A stretch of 64,000 bases of DNA. Source: Cryptomeria japonica. Lineage: Eukaryota; Streptophyta; Pinopsida; Cupressales; Cupressaceae. Below, one piece after another: positions 46,867 to 59,262 of the stretch (positions are counted from its first letter, which is position 1; every line of letters starts with the position of its first letter). A model generated the notes under the pieces. The model was not told the DNA's origin. It worked only from the letters and a program-made list of their open reading frames with translations, and did not search any database. The stretch spans positions 125,739,640 through 125,803,639 of the forward strand of contig NC_081410.1 of the NCBI RefSeq assembly GCF_030272615.1, written 5' to 3'. Position numbers and translations under genes: made by a program.

Positions 46867-49303
46867 TGTTGGAACTCATAAAAATTTGAGTTAGTTATTG
46901 AGGCCCATTTCAAAGAAGGGTAAAATGAAGTCGACATTCTCCCCTACGTGCAGTGAAGAGGGTTTTAAAAGGCCAAAGAAACCTCCAAGTAAATGTCGGT
47001 AGGCATAAACTTTTATCCCACATTGGCTGCGTGGAGGAAATTTGTTGTATTTAGATACTTGGATGCGCACACCCTCAGTGTCAAAGCTTAAAGGCTTTTG
47101 GCAAGTGGTCGATCAAGCAGGTGGTGCGCCCCCTGTGTGCGCTTGCATCTCAAAGCGACCTAATTTTGTAGCAAAAGGGGTGAGCGACAAAGACCAATTT
47201 GAGACCTCGTGACTTAAATTTAGTCTCCAGCTCGCTAGCATAAAATGCTCATCCCCAAAAGACTCGAGACCTCGCGAGCAAGCAGATCATTAGATGATCC
47301 AACAGTGGTCGCTAGGTCACGATGAGAAACTGCTAGTTGGCATATCCCTCACGACCCCATGACAAAGAAGAGCTCCATTCCAACGATGAACCATGGTCGG
47401 CCAGTTAATGCAAGCGGTTGAGGTAGGCGGTTCATTCTGGCTATTAGTGGGGGTCGTGCTAAGGTGTCAGAGTGGAGAGCCCAGAATGAATGCCCTTGCG
47501 ACAAGTGGCACCCAGTTGTGAACTTCGGAGCCAATCAAAGGGTGCCACGTGGTGACACCATGGCATATGATAGAGCCACTCAAAAAGAGATAAGGTTCGA
47601 GCAAGTTGAGAAAGATCCAACGGTCGACCGAGTTGATCGGACGATCATGGTTTCATTTTGGTCGTGAGTCCAGGTCGTGTTGAGGCGGCAAGACTAGGAC
47701 CCTGAAGCCAATTAGGGGATGCCACATGTCGAGCCCGCTAGAAGAGAAGGTGATAGAGAAAGTGGCCCAAGCGAGGTAAAAGTCGGACAAGTCAGGTTAG
47801 ATCGATGGTGATTCGAGGAAGATCAACAGTTGTCACCAAGTCGCAACTGTTGATCAACTCTGACACCTTAGCAGAGCCCCCACTAAAGGTCGTGACTTGG
47901 TGACCAAGCGGTGGGGCTCAGTAGAGAATAAAATAGTCCAGAGGAAATAAAGAAAAGAAGAGCCAAGGAAGGAACAAAGGGCTTCATTTCGGCGGTAAAC
48001 CCAGGCGGTGCTGAGGTGGAAGGATATGGGCACCAGAATGAACCAGAAGATGCCACGTGGCAGCGATGCATGATGGATACCTGCGTGGCAAAATCCAAAG
48101 ATTTAAATACGATTTCTGACTGTGGTGGGCAGGTAGAAACTTAAACGGTTGACCTGCAAAAAGATTGATGACTAAGGGATTTTTTTTGCCTAATATATAA
48201 GTGTTATATATCGTTGGAAAGTTCTCAATCTGAGAAATTTGATTATGCAGTCAAGTGTAGCCCATGACAAATAGTTTTGGGGCAGTTACCTTAGGATATC
48301 AGATTGGATTTTCAGTCAAAAAGATTAGATTTTCTAGAGGCCATGTTGTGTGGGCAGTTATTGCTGAAGGATAAGGTGGTTGCTGTGGTCAGAGAATGGG
48401 ATCTAATTTTGTCCTCCCCTGCCTTCTTATTTGGGAGTCTTCTCATTTTGTAGGGGTTCCAGATTTTTGTGAGCAAGGCTCCATAATCTTGGTTTTCAAT
48501 TCTAAGCTTTTTGCCAAATTTGTAATACAATGTCCCTTTTCAAGAAATAGAGTATCTTCTTGTTGCAAGTGTTTTCTGTTGCAAGTCACATATATGTAAG
48601 GCATATATACAGTTTATTGGATTGTCTCTAGGACTTCTCTTATTTTCAATGAATCCATTCTTCAAGGGAGTTTGGGTTTGTCCTCTCAAAGTGGGAGTGT
48701 AATGGGTGTTCTTAGGTACTCTTCAAGGAAGGGTTTAAATTCTATGAGCAATCATTTTGAATTCAGGATAATGTTTGGATATGTATGATCCTCCATTTGA
48801 GTTTATAATGTATTAATGTCAGGCATTGATACAGGGATATCTTTTTTAATAAATTGGATTTGCAATTGAGGTTTTCATTTTCAGTTTGATGTATGACTCC
48901 ATGCCCTTGGATGAGGCACTGGTCTTACAGATTCTAGGGATTCTCAGAGATTTTGAAATATCAAATATCCTTTTGGTTTTATGTCTATAGTTTTATTTTG
49001 TTCCATATATCTCATGCTCCGATCTTGTTGAGATGTCAATGTAGATCTAGCCCATCTGCAATAACCTCCTTGTTGTTGAGCTCTGTGAGATTAATCTGCT
49101 TTTATTGATGCCATATGTTTGTAATTGGTTGTACTTTGTGCATCAAAGGGTGTCCCCCCCTAGGTCTTGCAGAACCTGAAGTGTAGGAGGATCATTAAGA
49201 TCCTATGTTATGTTGTCTAAGCCCTGAAGCTTTTCATTGATTGAGATTGGCTATTTCATAGATAGATTGCAGGTGAACTTGGGTGTCTTTTTTGAGACCA
49301 ACA
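46867..49303. mobile_element. 2437-bp solo-LTR-like insertion
   Basis: TGTTGGAACTC...GAGACCAACA, flanked by a perfect 5-bp duplication CAAAC (46862-46866 and 49304-49308). Ends TGTTGG/CCAACA are inverted repeats. No interior PBS, PPT or coding text was seen, so a large solo LTR is the best reading; orientation is open. The left half is unusually GC-rich for this window and carries three related modules with CACGTG or CACATG boxes (47546-47551, 47724-47729, 48054-48059) and a perfect 12-bp hairpin (47821-47855). Removing it rejoins the chromovirus frame across 49304 and 46866. Confidence 0.75.
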
Positions 49304-50091
49304 CAAACATTGCTCTACCTTGGCTTTGCATTGGTTTTCATATTCAATAGTCTAAGGATTCACCATATAATCAAATTTTCTAGGTATTTTACTGAGTACT
49401 CTAGGTGTAATAAAATTTCAATTGCGTTGATATCAATTAGAATTAGAGATAGGAACTTCGAAAAGTGTACCTAAAGTTTGATGGGAGTGATCTGAAATTT
49501 TGCTTAACAATTGTCAAGAGCAGCATGAATTCTTTGTTGGAAGGTCGCTTGTTGACTTAGTAGTGAGTTCTCTTAGGGTTGAGAACCCTGGTTCCTATTT
49601 GGGCATTAATTAGCATAATTATCACCACCACAATAGAAACACCCACTTCAAGGCCCACATTTTTCAACAGTCTTTCCCCCATCGTCTTCATTCTTCTTGG
49701 CATTAAAGTTCCCTTTCTTCCCATTCTTACCCTTATCATCATTTTTCTTAGATTCTATCTTATATGCCTTTTTCTTGAAGGACTGATTTGATTGAGACCA
49801 ACTATACTTCTTTTGACTCTTCTCCCGTTGAGTAGCTAAGGACTCGAGATGTTGTTTTTGTTTTATGGATTTCTCATAGACTTGGTCCATAGTTATTGGG
49901 GTAAGGACGTTCACTTGTCCTCAATTTGGGTATTCAAACCCATGAGGAATTTCCTTATTTCGAGTCTTTCATCTATTTGATATTGAGGTACATACTTTAG
50001 AAGATAGGTGAACTTTTCCCAATACTCAATCACATACATACTTCCCTAGATCAAATTTTGAAAATCGACTAGCTTCTAATCAAAAAGCAAT
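49304..50091 (-). pseudogene. chromovirus gag, C-terminal part
   Basis: Contains 'DFQNLI*GSMYVIEYWEKF', 'YLLKYVPQYQIDE' and 'IRKFLMGLN' (about 49915-50090), then the Lys/Ser-rich linker (49648-49914). A knuckle reads C-F-Y-C-G-G-D-N-Y-A-N-stop-C, with the zinc His changed to Asn and a stop inside. Same family as the gag at 1-2300. Its N-terminus is at 59263-59682, split off by copia3. About 35-40 residues expected at the junction are missing. Confidence 0.78.
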
Positions 50092-51587
50092 TGAGGTAGC
50101 TATATTTGGCTAACAATATGAGAGGGGGGGTGAATCATACTAACTTAATAATCCATAAAATCAATAGATTCAACCTCGGTAACTTATAATTTAGCAATAT
50201 AACCAAAAACTGCTAAACATGCAAACTCATAAACATATAATCATCATAACACATATAACACCAGATTTAACGTGGAAACCCAAATAGGGAAAAACCACTG
50301 TGGGATTTCGGACCCACTAAGAAATATACTCTTCTAGAGTATGCTCTGTTAAAAGCAAATCCTATTAAAGATTACAAACACATTGCTAGATGTGACCCGA
50401 TTAAGGGATTTCCCTCAGATTTGTTAGGATCTTCACTTTGTTAGAAGTGACCTTGTCAAAGGATTTCAAACACTCATTTAGAATGTTACCTTGCTAGAGG
50501 GTTTACAAATAAGACTGTTAAGTCCACTCGGTTAAGAGATTTTTTGTCACTTATAAAATAACAGTAATAAAATATATCTGCAACTTCACATCTAAAATGC
50601 TAAAGCGGATTCTTATTTGCTCAAAACAATCTTGTCATAGGACTTATCTTGTCCCTCTGTTGGGCTCTCTACTCTATTATTCAAATAGGTCTTCAAGCTT
50701 CTGTGCTCGGTAATCACTATGTAGCATCCCTGTGCTTACATTTGCCCGCATACATTGTTTACCAACAATTTTTTATTTATAAACAATTTGCTAACCGCTT
50801 AATCTCCTTAATCACATTTCTCATGATCAATCTTAGCCATCAGGTCTTCAATCTTGACTAGGTTCAATGCATCCTTTGATCTGAAAATGTTTTACCTTGC
50901 CTAGGGACTTGCATTCCTTTCTTGGAACTTGCACAAGGTTATTGCGGTTCAATCTGCGTTGTAGATCTTCATGCCAATCTTCTATTGCCATAGATTCTTA
51001 ACAAACTTCGTGCACGACATACCAATCATTTATACATCTCCAGCTAATCATTGTCCTTCGTTAAATAATGCTTGTATTCATCCAATGCGCTCTGTCATAA
51101 CTCGGTTGCAACTCGATAAATACTAAACTTTACTCGGTAGACATTCCGCCTTAATTAACCGATATCGATAACCTTGGGGTTTACCGACTAGGTTCCTTAG
51201 GGTTTACCGACTGGGTTCTTTGCTCAGTGACATAGTATAGTTTTAACCTTACAATCAACAACAAATGTAGGATATCAAAACAATCTAAACATCATGATCT
51301 CATCATTGTCTAACTCGGTAATAGTTGCCCGTTGAATAACTTATTCCTTCTCTTTCTTATCATATTCTTTCTGTGTCTTTTACCGACCACTTAATTTTCT
51401 TCAAATCAATCTTCTCAAGATATGGCAACATCATGTTGAATCAGAAAGTCAATTTCTTGACATCAATGACAAAATAATGTTACAAAGATAGTTATCATCC
51501 TTTTTCAGTTATATCAATAATCTTCAACAACCTTCTCAATATCCTTAATGAATATCAACAATCTTTCTTTCTACTAAAATGCCAACA
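50092..51587 (-). repeat. copia3 3' LTR (about 1.5 kb)
   Basis: Homologous to 56285-57737 plus 59191-59262. Ends in CCAACA at 51587 beside the polypurine tract. Holds seven G at 50124-50130 where the partner LTR has sixteen. Confidence 0.85.
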
Positions 51588-52047
51588 ATCTCCCCCTTTG
51601 GCATTGATGGAAAAACCAATAATTAAATGGTAACACCAACAAGATATTCAAATCGATTCTGATTCAAATTGCTATTAGACTTCTCTTGTTATCTTTGAGC
51701 TGTTACAATCTTCTGAAGTCTTCTCCTTTTTGTAGCCTTCTCCCCTTGTCATTAGTCTTTTGTTATCTTCTGTAATCTTCTTCATTTAAGGCTTTACCAT
51801 TCAGTCAACCATTTAGTCTTCTCCTCCTTTGACAACAATGCCAAAAAGTAAAAGAACTAAATCATGATTTCTTCCTATGTGAAGTGATTTGCCTTGTTGT
51901 GTATCATCTCAGTCTGGGTTAGAGCAACTTGTCTCTATTCACTATTTCCTGCACACTTTCAGAAAACCTTCCAAAGTGCGTAAATCAGTATCAATCCACG
52001 TATAATATTATGTAGATTCATCAAATTGATGCTTTCACCGAACACTG
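51588..52047 (-). other. copia3 polypurine tract and 3' non-coding region
   Basis: The minus-strand purine tract AAAGGGGGAGAT touches the LTR. The rest, up to the RT stop at 52048, is non-coding. Confidence 0.75.
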
Positions 52048-53640
52048 TCAATGAGTAGAAGATAGGGGTAGGACCCCTAACTTGCTTCGGAGATATTCAA
52101 AAGTGTCCCTTGGCAGTGGCTTTGTGAAAATGTCTGCTAATTGCTCCTTGGAATTGATATATTCCAGCACAACCTTCTTCTCTTTAACTTCTTCTTTGAG
52201 ATAATGATACTTTATAGAGATATGCTTTGTCTTAGAGTGCATTACATGATTCTTTGAAATGTTAATGACACTCGTATTATCACAGAATATAGTTACTGGC
52301 TCGGTAACTTTCTCATTTATACCTTCCAATAGTTGTTTGATCCATGCTATATTGGTACAATTCAATGTTGTAGCAACATATTTAGCTTCGGTTGTTGACT
52401 GTGAAATACATCCTTGTTTCTTGCTAAGCCAACTTAGTAGTCTTTCTCCCAAAAAGAAAGCTCCACCACTTGTGCTTTTCCTGTAATCAATGTTGCCTGC
52501 CCAATCAGCATCAGTATAAACTTTTAAATCAAAATCATTTCTCTTTTCATATACTAAGCCATAATCTTCAGTGCCTCTTAGGTATCTGAAAATTCTCTTG
52601 ATTGTTGTCATGTGGGTTTCCTTGGGATCTGCAAAGAATCTTGCAACAATACCTACTGCATGTGCTATATCTGGTCTACTATGCACAACATATTGCAACT
52701 TTCCAATCATAGATCGGTAAAGTGTCTCATCAACAGATGCAGATTCATCATTCTTTGATAGTTTACAATTAGTAGTCATAGGAGTACTTACTGGTTTAGA
52801 ATCCTCCATTCCAAATTTCTTCAAGATTTCCTTTATGTACTTGGATTGAGTAATGAAAATCTCATCTTTCATTTGCAATATCTGTAAACCTATAAAATAC
52901 TTTATCTCATCGATTAATGACATCTCAAATTCTTTGCACATTTCATTTCCAAAGTTCTTGCATGAGGAGTCATTACCACAAAAAATAATATCATCAACAA
53001 ATATGGTTGAGATCAGTATTCCATTGTCCTCATTATTCTTCATGTACATATTGTTGTTTTCACTTGTTCTTACAAAACCAATCTTGATCAAATAAGAGTG
53101 CAGTCTCTCATACCATGCTCTAGGTGCTTGTTTCAGACCATATAAAGCTTTGTTCAATTTGCATACCTGATCTTTACTCTTGTCTTCAACAAATCCTTCT
53201 GGTTGTTCAATGTAAACTTCTTCTTCTAGTATACCATTCAAAAATGCAGATTTAACATCCATTTGATATACCTTGAAATTTTTGAAAGCAACATATGCCA
53301 ACAATGTTCTTACTCCCTCAAGTCTAGCCGCAGGTGCAAAAGTATCTATTCCTTCTTCTTGAGCATAACCTTTGCAAACTAGTCTTGCTTTGTTTCGAAT
53401 GACCTCACCTTTTTCATTTAGCTTGTTTCAGAAAATCCACTTAGTACCGATTACAATTTTGTCCTTCGGTCTTGGGATCGATGTCCATGTGTCATTCTTC
53501 TTGATTTGATTAATCTCTTCTGTCATAGCATTTACCCAATCTTCACTGTTAAATGCCTCTTTTACTATTCTCGGTTCAAATTCAGATATCAAACATGTGT
53601 TTTGTCTTAGTCTGTTCCTTGTCATTACTGGATCATCCTT
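52048..53640 (-). pseudogene. copia3 reverse transcriptase and RNase H
   Basis: The main open piece has 418 codons (52048-53304). '[26 protein letters not shown]' is the copia RT start (first 20 residues or so), '[11 protein letters not shown]' holds the catalytic Asp pair, and '[13 protein letters not shown]' precedes RNase H with '[16 protein letters not shown]' and '[14 protein letters not shown]'. The end '[17 protein letters not shown]' is the normal copia C-terminus, so the 3' part is full length. The upstream piece 53428-53625 ('ALEDPKW'-equivalent 'FNSEDWVNAMTEEINQI') is separated by a frame break near 53305-53430. Copies element RNA to DNA in the particle. Confidence 0.92.
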
Positions 53641-54780
53641 GTCTCCTATAATCTGACTTGATGCATGATGTATTCTAACATATTTAGCTAATATAGGCTT
53701 GGTAGACTCTGCATGATCTTCTTCATCACTCGGTAACTAGACATTATCTTCATTTTCTTCAGCAGCTTTCTCGAAAGGAATTCTCGGTTGAACATAAACA
53801 AATTCTTCATAATCTTCTGGTTCTTTGGAATTTCTTTCATCATTTCTTTCTGCAAATTCATCAATTTTCACATTTACACTTTCTACTATTTTGTTAGATG
53901 ATTTGATCAGACATTTAAATGCTTCACTTCTAGAAGAATAACCAAGAAATGTTCCTTCTTCACTTTTCTGATCAAACTTTCCATTTCTATCATCTTTGTG
54001 AACATAGCATCTACTTCCAGAGATTTTAAAATAACTTACATTAGGTTTCTTGTCATACCAGATCTCATATGGTGTCTTCATAGTTCCTTCTTCAATTGAA
54101 CTCGGTTCAGGGTGTAAACTGCAGTGTTGATTGCTTCTCTCCAAAATGTTTGAGGTACCCTCTTTTCTATCATCAGGGTTCTGGCACAATCCACAATTGA
54201 TCTGTTTCTTCTCTTGACTATCCCATTTTGCTGAGGTGTTCTCGGTGCAGACACTTGCCTTTTTATACCATGATCATTGCAGAATAAGTTAAATTCATCA
54301 GAACTGAATTCTCCTCCTCTATCAGTTCTAAGACATTTCAGTTGTCTTCCTGTTTCATTTTCAACTCTTGCCTTGTACCATTTAAACATTTGAAAAGCTT
54401 ATGATTTTTCTTTTAAAAACATGACTGACATCATCCTTGAGTAATCATCCACAAATAATATGAAATATTTATCACCATAATAACTTTGAACTTTCATAGG
54501 ACCACAGAGATCAGTATGTACTAGATCTAAAATTCCTTTAGAAGTGTAGGACTTACTTGTAAATCTTGATCTTGTCATCTTACCCATTTGGCATCCTCGA
54601 CATATACCATTCTTAGGTTTTTCAAGACTCGGTAAACCTCTTACTTGGTGCTTTTTGCTTATTTTGATCAGATTATCAAAATTTACATGACAAAACCTTT
54701 TATGTCATAACTAGGTATCTTTTATCTTTGCATAAAGACACTTGTTCCGAGTTGAGTCAAGATGAAATGTATTACCTTTT
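53641..54780 (-). pseudogene. copia3 integrase
   Basis: The zinc-binding end 'NGICRGCQMGKM' (about 54575-54610) is followed by the core: 'LVHTDLCGPMKV' (first Asp), 'LRTDRGGEFSSDEF' (second Asp), and 'APRTPQQNGIVKRRNRSI', where the catalytic Glu of 'NG.VER' is Lys (AAG at 54213-54215, a G-to-A change). The C-terminal part 'KPNVSYFKISGSRCYVH' and 'KFDQKSEEGTFLGYS' follows in 53737-54189. A stop after 'FLKEKS' at about 54399 and a frame change near 54080 break it. In copia order it lies between protease and RT. Confidence 0.88.
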
Positions 54781-55252
54781 GTTTATGTCCTGGCAGCAGC
54801 TAACTTTCCATGCTTGTCATGAACTTTGACAATTCCTTTATGAAATTCTATTCGGTATCTTGTATTGTTTAGTTGTGCTACACTTAACAAATTGTATTTC
54901 AATCCTTCAACCCAGCATACATCATCACATTTATCTTTTTCAAGAAGTGTTATAGATCCTTTACCTTTCACCGGACATGGTGCATCATTACCAAATCTTA
55001 CATAGCCTCCATCATAGTCTTCTAGTTTAACAAACTTGTGTTTATTACCTATCATGTGATGTGAGCATCCACTGTCTATGATCCAAGAATCATTATTATT
55101 TATGTGAGATGTTAGAGCTTTTTCTTCATACCTTTCTTCATCATATCCATCTTTAATAGCCACATAAACAACTTCCTCAGTATCAGTTTCATCAGATTTA
55201 TCATCGTTGGATTCCTCATCAGCTACTAGGCATGTCTTTCTATCTCTTCTTC
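54781..55252 (-). pseudogene. copia3 protease
   Basis: Open for 126 codons (54783-55163). Active site DSGCSHHM in 'WIIDSGCSHHMIGNKHKF', the copia retropepsin form, with 'VKGKGSITLLEKDK' and 'LKYNLLSVAQL' after it. It would free gag and pol products. Linker codons to gag continue to about 55252, with a stop near 55258. Confidence 0.85.
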
Positions 55253-56219
55253 TGAAGTCTCAGTGTCCTCTGTATTGGTTGTCTGTCTGCCTATTATCTC
55301 GGTATTCTCTCTTTTCACTAGATTCTTTATCAGGGCAGTTAAAAGCCATATGTCCTATTTTATCACAATTGAAACATTTTAAAGGTATATTTCCTTTATA
55401 CTTACCTTTTCCTCTCGGTAACCTTCTGGCCAATAGTGCTTCAAACTCTTCTTGCTTCTTGATTTCCTCATACAGTCTGTCTTCCATGTTCTTATGAAAT
55501 CTTTCACTTGCTCCACTATGATTCCCTTCAGAGTACTTACTCATTCTATCATTGTAATCATCAGACTCACCAATATGAAAAGAACTAAATGCAGATTCAA
55601 CTTTATTTACTGAAGACCCACTGTTATCAAAATTACTTAACTCAAATGCATGTTGCTTACCAACAGTAGCATCCAAAGAAACTGGCATGTTTGGTACAGA
55701 CCTTAGTTCATTGATTGCAGAGACTCGAATGGCATAAGCAGGTAGAAGGGTTCTTAACAACTTACTTGTTACATCCTTTTCTTCAATAGTTCCTCCTGCT
55801 CCTTTAATTTGATTGACAGTCTCCTTTAGCCTTGTACTGTATTGGGTTATGTTCTCACCTTCATTCATTCTCATGGATTCAAGTTGTCCTCTTAGACTAT
55901 CTACTTTTGCTCTTTAAACATGTTCATCACCACCATACATAGATATGAGTGTAGTCCACATTGCCTTTGCAGCATTATAGCCTTCTACGTCATTAAATTA
56001 TGAGTCGGTCAATGTTGATGTTATTTCAATCATAGCTTGGATATGTTCTTGTTTTGCCTTTATCTCTTCCAAGGTCATTGGATTGGTGCTCAGTGGAATG
56101 TAATCATTCTCCAAATAATATGTTGCATATTCTCCAATTCCTGATAAGTGCAGCTTCATCCTTTTCTGCCATGTGGAGAAACTTGACTTGTTCAGCTTTG
56201 GTGCATCCCTTTTATACAT
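55253..56219 (-). pseudogene. copia3 gag (UBN2-type)
   Basis: Starts at 56219 with MYKRDAPKLNKSSFSTWQ. The first piece (55998-56219) runs to a stop at 'TLTDS'. The second (55260-55874) resumes at 'MRMNEGENITQYSTRL' and holds the knuckle C-F-N-C-D-K-I-G-H-M-A-F-N-C with all zinc ligands kept. Compared with copia1 gag it is colinear and also lies next to a PBS. Two stops in between (one just after residue 74, one near 55917) make it non-coding. Confidence 0.9.
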
Positions 56220-56270
56220 CTTCGGATCTTTTCCTCAAGTACCTTTAAACTTTTTCTTTCGAAGTCCAAA

Positions 56271-56283
56271 GCTCTGATACCAA
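56271..56283 (-). other. copia3 primer-binding site
   Basis: TTGGTATCAGAGC on the minus strand, next to the 5' LTR end, same as copia1. Confidence 0.9.
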
Positions 56284-56284
56284 T

Positions 56285-59262
56285 TGATAGTTCTGATACT
56301 AATTGTAAAGTACTGATGCCAATAGCTAACAAGATTGGGGGGGGGGGGGGGGTGAATCATACTAACTTAATAATCCATAAAATCAACAGATTCAACCTCG
56401 ATAACTTATACTTTAGCAATATAACCAAAAACTGTTAAACATGCAAACTCATAAACATATAATCATCACAACACATATAACACCAGATTTAATGTGGAAA
56501 CCCAAATAGGGAAAAACCACTATGGAATTTAGGACCCACTAAGAAATATACTCTTCTAGAGTATGTTCAGTTAAAAGCAAATCCTATTAAAGATTACAAA
56601 CACATTGCTAGATGTGACCCGGTTAAGGGATTTCCCTTATATCTATTAGGATCTTCACTTTGTTAGAAGTGACCTTGTCAAAGGATTTCAAACACTCATT
56701 TAGAATGTTACCTTGCTAGAGGGTTTACAAATAAGACTGTTAAGTCCACTCGGTTAAGAGATTTTCTGTCACTTACAAAATAACAGTAATAAAATATATC
56801 TACAACTTCACATCTAAAATGCTAAAGTAGATTCTTATTTACTCAAAATAATCTTGTCATAGGACTTATCTTTTCCCTCTGTTGGGCTCTCTACTATGTT
56901 ATTCAAACAGGTCTTCAAGCTTCTGTGCTTGGTAATCACTATGTAGCATCCCTATGCTTACATTTGTTCGCATACATTATTTACCAACAATTTTTTATTT
57001 ATAAACAATTTGCTAACCGCTTAATCTCCTTGATCACATTTCTCATGATCAATCTTAGCCATCAGATCTTCAATCTTGACTAGGTTCAATGCATCCTTCG
57101 ATCTGAAAATGTTTTACCTTGCCTAGGGATTTGCATTCCTTTCTTGGAACTTGCACAAGGTTATTGCGGTTCAATCTATGCTGTATATCTTCATGCCGAT
57201 CTTCTATTGCCATAGATTCTTAACAAACTTCATGCACGACATACCAATCATTTATACATCTCCAGCTAATCATTGTCCTTCATTAAATAATGCTTGTATT
57301 CATCCAATGCGCTCTATCATAACTCGGTTGCAACTCGGTAAATACTAAACTTTACTCGGTAGACATTCCGCCTTCATTAACTGATATCGATAACCTTGGG
57401 GTTTACCGACTAGGTTCCTCGGGGTTTACCGATTGGGTTCTTTGCTCGGTGACATAGTATAGTTTTAACCTTACAATCAACAACAAATGTAGGATATCAA
57501 AACAATTTAAACATCATGATCTCATCATTGTCTAACTCGGTAATAGTTGCCCATTGAATAACTTATTCCTTCTCTTTCTTACCACATTCTTTCTGTGTCT
57601 TTTACCGACCACTTAATTTTCTTCAAATCAATCTTCTCAAGATATGGCAACATCATACTGAATCAGAAAATCAATTTCTTGACATCAATGACAAAATAAT
57701 GTTATAAAGATAGTTATCATCCTTTTTCAATTATATCTGTATGTGGGAAAAGCGGGTCGATAGAACTCAATATGTGGAAAAATGGAGTCTAAGGAGCCTT
57801 GCTCACACACCCACAGGACTTCTTGGTGCAAGCTATGGAGTCATGAAGCATGGCTTAGCTTCCCAAGGTTGGTCCCATGGTTCTCTATCTCACAAGGTCC
57901 CTCAAACCAATGTCTCTGCTCTCAAATCACTGAGCAAAGTGGTTTAGCGATGACAAATGCAAGAACGAGGGATGCTTTTGTTGATTTTAAGATGAGATGC
58001 ATCCTAACTTATACATGATCCTATAAATACAACAAACTAGTTATAAGATGACAAGATTAGTAACAAGACTGTCCTAACATGCTATATTAGTCTATCATTA
58101 AGCTAAATGATAAGGAAAATACTCTAAACATGCCTATTTAGATTAATTCCTATTGAAAAGAGAGGCTAAATGATGAGCACAAATGAAATATTAAATCTTG
58201 GATGGATTTTAGTATAAGTGTGATGCTAAAGACTTGGATCTATGAAAATGGAGGAATGAGAGCTCTATTTATAGAAAAAATAGGGCAATGGATGGTCAGG
58301 ATTGAAAGAGTTAATCAAGGGTTGAGTTTGAAAGTTGGGAATCCATGTTTGCAATTTGCACCAATGAAATGGTGACAAATGTCAACATAAGACTGGGTTG
58401 AGAAGAGGGGTAGGAAGCATTAAATGCTTGAGAAGACCTCGTGGTTATCTTGGGGGGTAAGGGTTATGGTTAAGTTAGGATTACCCATTGGATAAAGGTT
58501 TTACCCAAAGGATAAACTCTTGTGCAAAAGATTAAGAATTACCACGGTCAAAGCAATAAATGCTCGATGAGACCCTCGGGTTACATGGAGGCTGAGTCTA
58601 GGGAAATTCTTTAACCATGCTAGAGGGTTGAGTTAACCATTAATGGTTTGGGAGACTTTCAAAGTTAAGTGGTTGAAGCCTTTAAGGGTTTTCAAAGACT
58701 TTGAGGGTTTGAGAAGTGACTTCCCTTTGTTTAGGGTTGTGACAAAGTTTAGGAAATGAGTTAGGTTAATTTAGAAGTGATTAGAAGAGCCTAGAAGGGG
58801 TTAGGAATCGGGTTTAGGAAGCAAGTGGGAGATGTAGGATTTTGCAAGTGGATGAAGGGATAATAGGATTTAATTGAATAAAATGAATTTAATTCAATTT
58901 GGTTGCAATTTGGGGAAATCAAATAAATTAGATTTATTCAATTTAGGGTAAACTATTTAATTAAATTTGAATTTAATTAAAAGTGGATAGAAGGGATTTA
59001 ATTGAATAAAATGATTTATTCATTAAATGGCTAAAGAGGCCTAGTGAATTTAATTTAAATAAATTGAGTAATTTACTTAATTTAAATAGAGGAATGTGGG
59101 TGATTTAATTAAATTGGATTTAATTAAATAGAGAAATGAACATAAAATATTCATTTAGGAATATGGTCATTTTTATACGTCTACAATATCAATAATCTTC
59201 AACAACCTTCTCAATATCCTTAATGAATATCAACAATCTTTCTTTCCACTGAAATGCCAACA
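56285..59262 (-). repeat. copia3 5' LTR with nested solo LTR
   Basis: Outer pieces 56285-57737 and 59186-59262 match the 3' LTR. Sixteen G at 56337-56352. The solo LTR 57738-59185 interrupts it. Confidence 0.88.
57738..59185 (-). mobile_element. solo LTR (1448 bp) nested in the copia3 LTR
   Basis: TG...CA ends with a perfect 5-bp duplication ATATC (57733-57737, 59186-59190); the empty site is seen in the other LTR at about 51511-51518. On the minus strand it begins TGTAGACGTATAAAAATG, close to the LARD LTR start TGTAGACGTTTAAAATT, and has similar 'TTTAATTAAAT' text after it. A TATA-like CTATAAATAGAG (minus) lies near 58266-58277. A relative of the LARD family. Confidence 0.88.

Larger units (their letters stand above)
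50092..59262 (-). mobile_element. copia3: full-structure Ty1-copia element
   Basis: Two LTRs (3' 50092-51587, 5' 56285-59262 including a nested solo LTR), PBS TTGGTATCAGAGC (56271-56283, minus), gag, protease, integrase, RT-RNase H in copia order, and polypurine tract AAAGGGGGAGAT (51588-51600, minus). The LTRs differ by about 4-5% in the first 190 bp compared. Same family as copia1. The left end is ambiguous: the last 15-35 bp of the 3' LTR do not align, and no target duplication is seen, in line with a small deletion of the host gag there. Confidence 0.88.
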
